Origin: Alphaproteobacteria bacterium
GTDB lineage: Bacteria; Pseudomonadota; Alphaproteobacteria; ATCC43930; CGMCC-115725
Assembly: GCA_030039775.1 (NCBI GenBank)
Contig: JASHUX010000417.1
Span: 1-6,849 of the forward strand
DNA: 6,849 nucleotides
Direction of reading: 5' to 3'
A model generated the notes under the pieces. That model was not told the origin of the DNA and ran no database searches. It worked only from the letters and a program-made list of their open reading frames with translations. Every line of letters starts with the position of its first letter. The first letter of the stretch is position 1. This document shows positions 1 to 5,486 of this stretch, piece after piece. Position numbers and translations under genes: made by a program.

Positions 1-182
1 ACCAGTCGATGTCGGACGCCACCTTCGCGGCGCTGCGCCAGCATCTCGACAACGATCGGCTGATGGAGCTTATCATCGCCGTCGCGACCTATAACGGCGT
101 GATCCGCATCCTCAACGCGCTGCAGATCGACGTCGAGGACGAATACCAGCCTTACCTCAGGAAATTCCCGCTGCCGCAATAG
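1..182 (+). CDS. Carboxymuconolactone decarboxylase family protein, C-terminal part
   Basis: This is the last 59 codons of a plus-strand gene whose start lies left of the window. The open frame begins at base 3 and ends at TAG 180-182. The visible protein contains RLMELIIAVATYNGVIRILN followed by an acidic segment, IDVEDEYQPY. The pattern of a polar 'ELI' helix, then YN and a hydrophobic helix ending in LNAL, is the typical C-terminal helix of the AhpD-like/carboxymuconolactone decarboxylase fold found in stand-alone CMD-family proteins of proteobacteria. The conserved CxxC/His active-site part would be upstream and cannot be seen, so peroxidase-like and decarboxylase members cannot be told apart. 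The gene converges on the serpin gene with 11 bases between the stops. It may still belong to the same aromatic-acid theme, but that is inference. Confidence 0.75.
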   Translation, partial: QSMSDATFAALRQHLDNDRLMELIIAVATYNGVIRILNALQIDVEDEYQPYLRKFPLPQ

Positions 183-193
183 TGCGGTCACGG

Positions 194-1432
194 TCAGGCG
201 GACGGATCCGCAACCCGCCCCATGAACAGCACCGCGCCCGAGCGGTTCTCGCGGATCAGAAACATAAACGGGTGATCGGCGCGAAAGACGATCGGGGGCG
301 GCGGTTCCGAGGGCATCCGCGCGCTCGTCGTCGCCATCGGCAGCGCGGTAGCCGCCGCCGCCTCGGTGCCGTTCTCGTCGATCGTGACGAAGGCCTGATG
401 AACGACGGCGGATAGTGAGAAATCCTTTCCGCCGCTCATGCCCGAAAAATCGGCGCCGGCGCTGAAGGCGCGCTTCATGCCCATCGCCCGCAGGACGGGC
501 TCAAGCGACGCCGTCGCCCTGATCGCGAATTTCGGCAGCGTCACCACGACCCTGGGATAAAACGACAATCCGCCGAACCACTGGGGCAGCAGCCGGTCGA
601 GCGGCACCTGTTCAAAGCCCGCAAGTCCATCCGGCTCTTTCGGCAGGAACACCACCATCGACAGGTCATAGCCGAGATACGGCAGCTCCAGCGCCTGGAA
701 CGAGCCGCCGTCGAGATATTTGAAGTTGCCGGTGAGATGCATCGCCGGCGCGGTGACGCTGCGGGTCGCCGACGCGTGGAATTCCTCGTCCTTCGTCGCC
801 GCCGTCACGAACGGCACCGCCCAACCGGCTTTGAAGTAGATGGCGTTCGTCAGCACCAGCCGCGTGTCAGCCGTAAGAACACCGGGCGCGATCAGGTCGA
901 CGATCTTGTCCGCGGTCTTCTGGGCGACCCACCGGTTGATGGTCTGGCGGGCGGCCTCTGCATCGCTCTTGAAATCGAGCGGCGTCAGGCCGGCGCCGTA
1001 GTCATTCTTGAGCGGGGCGAGAAAATCGGCGCGAAACGGGTATCCCGCCTGTCCCCACAGCGCGTCCGCTTCCGTCAATTGATAATCGTCGTGCTGCGCA
1101 TTGCGCTCGCGCAACAGGACACCCAGCGCCGGATGCAAGCGGTCGGGCGGCAATGTTAAGCGTAGGACGGCCGCCATTTCGGCCTCGGTATCGCCGCGCG
1201 CGCCGCTCATCGTCATCGCCAACGCGGTTGCGATGCTCTCCGGCGAAAAGAATAGATTTCCGGGCCGCGCCCGGAGCTGCTCGTAAAGAGCGCCTGCGAA
1301 CGCGTTGAGCCCCTGCACGACCGTTCCGGCATCGTTGCTTGCCGCATGGGCGCCGGGCGTCGCCATCGTGATCGCGGCACAGGCCAGGAAAGCGAGCGCG
1401 CGTACGCCCGCTCGCACGACGCGCTGCATCAT
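194..1432 (-). CDS. Exported serpin (serine protease inhibitor family protein)
   Basis: 412 aa, close to the usual serpin length plus a signal peptide. Residues 1-31 look like a Sec signal: Arg residues, a hydrophobic stretch (ALAFLACAAITMA) and an AHA-A cleavage site, so the mature protein is probably periplasmic or secreted. Serpin landmarks follow in order: NLFFSPESIATALAMTMSGA near 59-78 (helix B/shutter), LVLTNAIYFKAGW at 192-204, the reactive-centre hinge E353-N-G-T-E-AAAA-T362, and the C-terminal signature FRADHPFMFLI and VLFMGRVADP at 383-410. The Gly-Thr-Glu-Ala4 hinge is the kind seen in inhibitory serpins, which trap serine or cysteine proteases by loop insertion. Counting from the hinge puts P1 at T369, but the loop is about eight residues longer than in alpha-1-antitrypsin, so R372 or M373 are also possible. 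The ATG at 1432 is chosen because it overlaps the TGA of the upstream SDR as ATGA. The frame stays open upstream to 1846, but that part only mirrors the SDR gene. The target protease is unknown. Confidence 0.93.
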   Translation of the reverse strand: MMQRVVRAGVRALAFLACAAITMATPGAHAASNDAGTVVQGLNAFAGALYEQLRARPGNLFFSPESIATALAMTMSGARGDTEAEMAAVLRLTLPPDRLHPALGVLLRERNAQHDDYQLTEADALWGQAGYPFRADFLAPLKNDYGAGLTPLDFKSDAEAARQTINRWVAQKTADKIVDLIAPGVLTADTRLVLTNAIYFKAGWAVPFVTAATKDEEFHASATRSVTAPAMHLTGNFKYLDGGSFQALELPYLGYDLSMVVFLPKEPDGLAGFEQVPLDRLLPQWFGGLSFYPRVVVTLPKFAIRATASLEPVLRAMGMKRAFSAGADFSGMSGGKDFSLSAVVHQAFVTIDENGTEAAAATALPMATTSARMPSEPPPPIVFRADHPFMFLIRENRSGAVLFMGRVADPSA

Positions 1433-2232
1433 CCGCGCGCCGCGAGGGACGCGCCGCCATCGACCAATAGCGCCACACCGGTGACGAAGTTCGCCTCGTC
1501 CGACGCGAGGAACAAGGCCGCGTTCGCGACGTCCCAGCCCGTCCCCATCTTGTGCCTGAGCGGCACCCGCGCGTCGCGTTCCGCCGCCACCTCGGCCCGC
1601 GACCGGTTGCCGACGCGGGCGCGGGTATCGACCGCCATCGGCGTGTCCATCAGCCCGGGCAGGATGCAGTTGGCACGCACGCCGTATTCCGCGTTCTGGA
1701 TGGCGAGCTGCTGGGTGTAGGCGATTAGCCCCGCCTTGGTCGCTTTGTACGTCACGAAGGGATAATCGAGGGTCGCCGCCGTCGAGGAAATGTTGACGAT
1801 CGCGCCCGAGCGCTGCCGGCGCATGATCGGCAGCACGTGCTTGCACGCCATCACCATGCCGCGCAGGTTGATGGCGACGATGCGGTCGAACGCCTCTTCC
1901 GTGATCTCGGTCGGCGATGCGTCACCGCCGGCAATGCTGACGCCGACATTGTTGTGGAGAATGTCGATGCGCGCCCAGCGGTCGTGCGCGGCCTTGATCG
2001 CCGCGGCCAGCGTCGCCTCTTTGGTGACGTCGGCCGAATGGGCGACGGCGTCGCCACCGGCATTGACGATCATCGCCACGGTTTCCTCGGCGGAGCCGAG
2101 ATCGCGATCAACCGCGAACACTTTCGCGCCCTCTTGCGCGAAGCGCAGCGCGGTGGCGCGGCCGTTGCCCATTCCGGTGCCAGGCGATTGCCCGGCGCCG
2201 ATCACAATCGCGATCTTGTCCGCGAGCCGCAT
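1429..2232 (-). CDS. SDR-family NAD(P)-dependent oxidoreductase
   Basis: 267 aa, normal for a classical short-chain dehydrogenase/reductase. The Rossmann glycine motif is a longer variant, GAGQSPGTGMGNG (12-24), in place of TGxxxGxG. D42 at the end of beta-2 (VFAVDRD) suggests NAD(H). The NNAG motif reads NNVG (94-97). The catalytic tetrad is N122, S149, Y162 and K166 (YKATK), and the PG motif is at 192-193 (LPGLMDTPM). DGG near the C-terminus (258-260) is also typical. The enzyme should oxidise a secondary alcohol or reduce a ketone; the substrate cannot be read from the sequence. The ATG at 2232 lies five bases after the TAA of the upstream dehydrogenase and opens directly into the first Rossmann strand. 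The frame extends 16 codons further, but only into the upstream gene. No clear Shine-Dalgarno is seen, so translational coupling is likely. Its own stop overlaps the serpin start. Confidence 0.93.
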   Translation of the reverse strand: MRLADKIAIVIGAGQSPGTGMGNGRATALRFAQEGAKVFAVDRDLGSAEETVAMIVNAGGDAVAHSADVTKEATLAAAIKAAHDRWARIDILHNNVGVSIAGGDASPTEITEEAFDRIVAINLRGMVMACKHVLPIMRRQRSGAIVNISSTAATLDYPFVTYKATKAGLIAYTQQLAIQNAEYGVRANCILPGLMDTPMAVDTRARVGNRSRAEVAAERDARVPLRHKMGTGWDVANAALFLASDEANFVTGVALLVDGGASLAARG

Positions 2233-2237
2233 GACGA

Positions 2238-2999
2238 TTACCGCGGCGCCAGCCGCACCGCGCCGTCGATGCGGATGCACTCGCCGTTAATATGCACGTT
2301 ATCGATGATATGGAGCGCGAGCCGGGCGTATTCGTGCGGATGGCCCATGCGCTTCGGGAACGGGATCGAGCCTTCGAGCGACGCCTTCGCTTCGGGCGTG
2401 AGGCCGCCGGCGAGCGGCGTCAGAAAAATGCCCGGCGCGATGACGTTGACGCGCACACCGAACTGCGCCAGCTCGCGCGACGCCGGCATGGTCAGCGCGA
2501 CGATGCCGCCTTTCGACGCCGAATAGGCGGCCTGGCCGACCTGCCCTTCGAACGCGGCGACCGATGCAGTCGAGATGATAACGCCGCGCTCGTTGTCCTC
2601 GAGCGGCGACATCACCGTCATGTCCGCGGCGGCGAGCCGCATAAAGTTGAACGTGCCGACCAGGTTGACGTCGATGATGCGCTTGAAGGCGTCGAGCGGA
2701 TAAGGCCCGTCGCGACCGACGATGCGGCGCCCGCCGCCGATACCGGCGCAATTGACCAATATGCGCGCCGGCCCGTGCGCGTCGCGCGCTTTCTTGACCG
2801 CGGCCACGCCCTCGTCGGCGTCGGCGACGTTGCAGACGACCGCCAGGCCGCCGATTTCCTTCGCGACCTTCTCGGCCAGCTCGGCATTGCGATCGACCAC
2901 CGCGACCTTGGCGCCGCCTTTCGCCAGATGGCGCGCCGTCTCGGCGCCCAGACCCGAGGCGCCGCCGGTGACGATCGCCGCATTCCCCTTGAGTTCCAT
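2238..2999 (-). CDS. 3-hydroxyacyl-CoA dehydrogenase, SDR family (HSD10/type II-like)
   Basis: 253 aa. Classical SDR landmarks are TGGASGLG (11-18), D36 at the end of beta-2 (NAD specificity), NCAG (83-86), N112, S146, Y159 and K163 (YSASK), and PG (189-190). The segment around GTFNFMRLAA, the run NERGVIISTASVAAFEGQVG and the tail FPKRMGHPHEYARLALHI, with NGECIRIDGAVRL, match the HSD10 / 3-hydroxy-2-methylbutyryl-CoA dehydrogenase branch. That branch oxidises 3-hydroxyacyl-CoA to 3-ketoacyl-CoA in beta-oxidation or isoleucine breakdown. Here it sits directly downstream of an acyl-CoA ligase, which fits oxidation of a CoA-activated side chain (inference). The ATG at 2999 is chosen because GGGAG lies seven bases upstream and the protein then starts MELKG just before the first strand. 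An upstream extension to 3065 would only translate the palindromic repeat. Confidence 0.92.
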   Translation of the reverse strand: MELKGNAAIVTGGASGLGAETARHLAKGGAKVAVVDRNAELAEKVAKEIGGLAVVCNVADADEGVAAVKKARDAHGPARILVNCAGIGGGRRIVGRDGPYPLDAFKRIIDVNLVGTFNFMRLAAADMTVMSPLEDNERGVIISTASVAAFEGQVGQAAYSASKGGIVALTMPASRELAQFGVRVNVIAPGIFLTPLAGGLTPEAKASLEGSIPFPKRMGHPHEYARLALHIIDNVHINGECIRIDGAVRLAPR

Positions 3000-3006
3000 T
3001 CCGATG

Positions 3007-3011
3007 CTCCC
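3007..3011 (-). promoter_or_regulatory. Shine-Dalgarno site of the HSD10-like gene
   Basis: On the minus strand this reads GGGAG, seven bases before the ATG at 2999. It decides the start against the longer open frame that runs back through the repeat. It also shows that this gene can be initiated on its own despite lying 112 bases after the ligase. Confidence 0.6.
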
Positions 3012-3025
3012 GTTTTTGCTTTCTT

Positions 3026-3106
3026 GAAAATTTAACCACCAAGACACCGAGGCACCAAGGAACAAATTCCCTTCTCGGTGTCTTTGTGCCTTGGTGGTTC
3101 AAATTT
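3026..3106. repeat. Imperfect palindromic intergenic repeat built from CACCAAGR octamers
   Basis: The left arm, 3034-3060, begins AACCACCAAG. The right arm, 3073-3099, read on the other strand, begins AACCACCAAG too. The two arms agree at about 21 of 27 positions and are flanked by AT-rich AAATTT on each side. Each arm is made of three octamers in tandem: left units start at 3037, 3045 and 3053 (CACCAAGA, CACCGAGG, CACCAAGG); right units on the minus strand occupy 3096-3089, 3088-3081 and 3080-3073 (CACCAAGG, CACAAAGA, CACCGAGA). The centre, about 3061-3072, would be the loop. The element fills most of the gap between the ligase stop and the next gene. I recognise from memory a widespread family of bacterial intergenic repeats of this type, often mis-called as short proteins containing TKTPR and LGVLVV. 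Its copy number in this genome cannot be seen. As RNA it would fold into a long hairpin inside the operon transcript. Confidence 0.85.
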
Positions 3107-3111
3107 CTTTG

Positions 3112-4959
3112 CTAGGCGACCTTTTCCAGTTTCGCCAACAACACCCGCGGCGACGGCTTGTCGGCGTAAAGCTCGGCGAGCAAATCCCTGCGGTTGTCGA
3201 GGAGCGCGCGGGCGTTGAGCGAGCCTTTGTCGGTCATCTCGTGCTTGTCGATCGAAGGCTGGTCTTCGAGGATCATACCGCGCACAACGCGCGAGGCGCT
3301 GCCGGTCGCGGTCTTGGCCAGCTCGGTCAGCAGTTCGGCAAAGCGGCGCCGCACGGCGGGGTGACGCAGCACGTCGATCTCCGGCGCGCCCGATGGCAGG
3401 TCGGGCGTCAGCGCGCGGCAGGCGACACCGTCGGCAAAGAACAGCACGCCGAGCTCGTCGCGGTCCGCGCCGGTCGTCACCACGTCGCGGACATAAGGCG
3501 CGAAATGCAGCACGATCTTGGTCTTCAAGGGACCGACGCTGACCCAGGTCCCGGTCAGGAGCTTGAAGTCTTCGGCGATACGGCCGTCGAACACGATGCC
3601 TTTCGATGCGTCGCGCTCGTCGAGGAGTCGCACCGCGTCACCGGTTTTGAGATAGCCTTCCTCGTCATAGAGCTTCGCGGTGAGGTCGGGCTGGCGCCAA
3701 TAGCCGGGCGTCATGCTCGGCCCTTTCATGCGCGCCTCGAACTTGCGGTCGACCGGCGCCAGCTTGAATTCGACGCCGGGCGCCGGCACGCCGACCAGGC
3801 CCGCGAATCCATCAGGCCAGTTGGCGCAGAGCATGAAAGGCGCGGTTTCGGTCATGCCGAGGCCGGTGATCATCACGATGCGCTCGCCGACCGTTTGGAG
3901 GGCCAACTCGTCGAGCGCGTCCCAGATGAATTGCGGCAGGCCCGCCGCGGCATAGAACATCATTTGCACGCGGCCGAAGAAGCTCTCGCGCAATTCCTTG
4001 TCGGCGCGCAGATGCGGAATCAGAAATTCGTAAGCCTTCGGCACATTGAAATAGTAATTGGGCTTGATTTCGCGCAGGTTCCGCACCGTGCGCTCGAACT
4101 GACCCGGCACCGGGCGGCCGTCGTCGATATAGAACGAGCCCCCGTTATAGATCACGTTGCCGAGGTCGGAATGCGCGAAGGTGTGGTTCCACGGCATCCA
4201 ATCGACCACCACCGGCGGCTGCTCGCGCAAGATCGGCAGCATCTCGATCTGCATCTGCTGATTGGCGGCGAACATACGCTGGGTCTGGATCACGCCCTTG
4301 GGCATGCCGGTCGAGCCCGAGGTGAACAGGATTTTCATGACGTCGTCGGGCGCCACCTTGGCCGCGGCGGCGTCGACCGCCGGCGTCGGCGACGTCGCCA
4401 GCAGATCGTCGAACGACGTCGCGCCCAGGATTGGGTTGGCGCGCACCACGATCTCGGCGTCCTTCGGCGCGGCGGCGGCGATCGCCTTGGCGAATTGGCC
4501 GCCGTCCGCGGCGAAGACCAGGCCCGGCGTCAACAGACCGAGCACGTGCTTCAGCTTGCCGTAATCGGTCGAAACCAGCGAATAAGGCGGCGAGATCGGC
4601 GAGAACGGAATCCCGACATGCATCGCCGCGAGCTTCAACACCGCATGATCGAGATCGCCCGCCGACAACGCCGCGATCGGCCGTTCCGCGTTGAGACCGC
4701 GCGCCAACAGCGCCTGGCCGACGCGGCGCACCTTGTCCAGCATCTGCGCGTAGGTGATCGTCTGCCATTCGCCTTTGGCGTCGCGCTGTCCGATCAGCAC
4801 GCGGTCCGGCGCGGCTTTCGCGAACTGAACCAGCCGGTCGGTTATCTTGGCGGGATAGGCGTCGAGTTGCGCTTTGGCGCGCAGCTTCACGGCGCCGCCG
4901 GCGGTCCGCTCCATGAGCGTTTCCGACGGACCGAGGCTGATCTTGCGAATGGGCGTCAT
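3112..4959 (-). CDS. fcs: Feruloyl-CoA synthase-type acyl-CoA ligase (ANL superfamily)
   Basis: 615 aa, the usual size for this family. The AMP/P-loop motif TSGSTGMPKG is at 213-222, then VVDWMPWNHTFAHSDLG (251-267), NVPKAYE (305-311), the A5 motif GMTET (368-372), TPGYWRQP (417-424), KTGD (438-441), the hinge region DGRIAEDFK (458-466) followed by TGTWVSVGPL, and the C-terminal catalytic lysine in MTDKGS (K578). The RIAEDFK...TGTWVSVGPL version of the hinge and the DKGS ending, in place of the usual GK motif, are hallmarks of the feruloyl-CoA synthase branch as I know it. The enzyme would couple a carboxylic acid to CoA at the cost of ATP to AMP and PPi, in the cytoplasm. Ferulate or a related phenylpropenoate is the family substrate; the true substrate is inferred. 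The ATG at 4959 is chosen for AAGGTG six bases upstream. It is the first gene of the minus-strand operon and has no Ech or Vdh gene next to it. Confidence 0.85.
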   Translation of the reverse strand: MTPIRKISLGPSETLMERTAGGAVKLRAKAQLDAYPAKITDRLVQFAKAAPDRVLIGQRDAKGEWQTITYAQMLDKVRRVGQALLARGLNAERPIAALSAGDLDHAVLKLAAMHVGIPFSPISPPYSLVSTDYGKLKHVLGLLTPGLVFAADGGQFAKAIAAAAPKDAEIVVRANPILGATSFDDLLATSPTPAVDAAAAKVAPDDVMKILFTSGSTGMPKGVIQTQRMFAANQQMQIEMLPILREQPPVVVDWMPWNHTFAHSDLGNVIYNGGSFYIDDGRPVPGQFERTVRNLREIKPNYYFNVPKAYEFLIPHLRADKELRESFFGRVQMMFYAAAGLPQFIWDALDELALQTVGERIVMITGLGMTETAPFMLCANWPDGFAGLVGVPAPGVEFKLAPVDRKFEARMKGPSMTPGYWRQPDLTAKLYDEEGYLKTGDAVRLLDERDASKGIVFDGRIAEDFKLLTGTWVSVGPLKTKIVLHFAPYVRDVVTTGADRDELGVLFFADGVACRALTPDLPSGAPEIDVLRHPAVRRRFAELLTELAKTATGSASRVVRGMILEDQPSIDKHEMTDKGSLNARALLDNRRDLLAELYADKPSPRVLLAKLEKVA

Positions 4960-4965
4960 TCGTAA

Positions 4966-4971
4966 CACCTT
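4966..4971 (-). promoter_or_regulatory. Shine-Dalgarno site of the acyl-CoA ligase gene
   Basis: The minus strand reads AAGGTG, six bases before the ATG at 4959. It favours this start over the ATG at 5013, which would add 18 residues (beginning MKRHSAEPSN) with no family resemblance and would use up part of the divergent promoter region. Confidence 0.6.
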
Positions 4972-4983
4972 GTATCGCTTAGC

Positions 4984-5013
4984 ATTTGACGGTTCGGCAG
5001 AATGCCGCTTCAA
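4984..5013 (-). promoter_or_regulatory. Possible promoter of the ligase operon
   Basis: The minus strand shows TTGAAG (5013-5008), an 18-base spacer and TCAAAT (4989-4984). This would start transcription near 4977 and give a leader of about 18 bases. The match to sigma-70 consensus is partial and the spacer is one base over the optimum, so this is only a candidate. It overlaps the candidate plus-strand promoter almost exactly. Confidence 0.25.
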
Positions 5014-5014
5014 T
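4986..5014 (+). promoter_or_regulatory. Possible promoter of the thioesterase-MFS operon
   Basis: TTGACG (4986-4991), a 17-base spacer and TTCAAT (5009-5014; four of six positions match TATAAT). Transcription would begin near 5021 and leave a leader of about 50 bases before the ATG at 5070. The TTG of this -35 box is also a formal start codon for a longer thioesterase frame, but a promoter role explains it better. Confidence 0.35.
4995..5007. promoter_or_regulatory. Small inverted repeat, candidate operator
   Basis: CGGCA-GAA-TGCCG is a perfect five-base inverted repeat with a three-base centre. It lies between the -35 and -10 boxes of both overlapping candidate promoters, a position where a bound repressor would block both operons. 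No regulator gene is in the window. Five-base arms can arise by chance in GC-rich DNA, so the call is tentative. Confidence 0.25.
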
Positions 5015-5055
5015 CGGGCCGAAGCAAGGCGGTGCCGGTTTCAACGCGCCGCCCC

Positions 5056-5060
5056 AGGGG
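5056..5060 (+). promoter_or_regulatory. Shine-Dalgarno site of the thioesterase gene
   Basis: AGGGG lies nine bases before the ATG at 5070. It supports this start over the TTG at 4986. Confidence 0.5.
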
Positions 5061-5069
5061 ATTCGCCCG

Positions 5070-5486
5070 ATGGTGACGAATAAGCGCCGCATCCGCGTGG
5101 AATGGGGCCACTGCGACCCGGCTGACATCGTGTTCTATCCGCAGTATTTCGCGTGGTTCGACGCCTGCACCACGCATCTGTTCGAAAGCGTCGGCCTCTC
5201 GGCGAAGCGTTTCTTCGCCGATTATGGTGTCAAGGGCTTCCCTCTGCTGGAAGCGAGCGCGAAATTCTATGTCGCGTCCGGCTTCGGCGACGAGATCGAT
5301 GCCGAATCCGGCGTGACCGAGTGGCGCGACAAGGCCTTCATCCTGTCGCATCGTTTCACGCGCGGCGGCACTTTGTTGCTCGAAGGGCAGGAGACGAGGA
5401 TTTTCGTGGTGCCGCATCCGGACGATCCAACACGCATCAAATCGATTCCGGTTCCCGACGACGTCAAGCGGCGGTTCGGCGCGTGA
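5070..5486 (+). CDS. 4-hydroxybenzoyl-CoA thioesterase family (hotdog) acyl-CoA thioesterase
   Basis: 138 aa, the normal length of a single hotdog-fold thioesterase. The N-terminal motif VEWGHCDPADIVFYPQYFAW (10-29) closely follows the 4-hydroxybenzoyl-CoA thioesterase signature of Pseudomonas sp. CBS3, with D16 at the position of the catalytic Asp17. Later family features are a SAKFYVASGFGDEI segment (63-76), EWRDKAFILSHRF (84-96) and GQETRIFVV (106-114). The protein should hydrolyse an aromatic or short-chain acyl-CoA to free acid plus CoA in the cytoplasm, probably as a tetramer. It is transcribed away from the acyl-CoA ligase, so it may release product or relieve CoA trapping in the same pathway (inference). 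The ATG at 5070 is chosen because of AGGGG upstream and because the family motif starts about ten residues in. Its stop overlaps the start of the MFS gene. Substrate identity is not determined. Confidence 0.9.
   Translation: MVTNKRRIRVEWGHCDPADIVFYPQYFAWFDACTTHLFESVGLSAKRFFADYGVKGFPLLEASAKFYVASGFGDEIDAESGVTEWRDKAFILSHRFTRGGTLLLEGQETRIFVVPHPDDPTRIKSIPVPDDVKRRFGA

Noticed and set aside
1433..1846. A 138-residue N-terminal extension of the serpin
   Set aside because: It overlaps the SDR gene out of frame, is low-complexity Arg/Gly/Ala, and would hide the signal peptide; the ATGA overlap at 1432 explains the start.
3034..3099. CRISPR-like array because of regularly repeated octamers
   Set aside because: The units are only eight bases, directly adjacent with no spacers, and inverted in the second half; no cas genes are present.
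3000..3102. Short protein (MNHQGTKTPRREFVPW and on) or an extended HSD10-like start across the gap
   Set aside because: This is translation of the palindromic repeat, a common source of false small proteins; the real start at 2999 has a Shine-Dalgarno.
3026..3106. Intrinsic terminator after the ligase gene
   Set aside because: The palindrome is long and imperfect, with no run of T after the stem on the minus strand before the next gene; the downstream genes appear to belong to the same operon, so I list it as a repeat.
3091..4965. A 624-codon open frame on the plus strand opposite the acyl-CoA ligase
   Set aside because: It is the antisense of a clear ANL ligase, is rich in Arg/His/Gln/Asp as GC-rich antisense frames are, and shows no recognisable domain.
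4986..5069. TTG start giving 28 more residues on the thioesterase
   Set aside because: The added residues do not resemble the family, no Shine-Dalgarno precedes the TTG, and the TTGACG there is better read as a -35 box.
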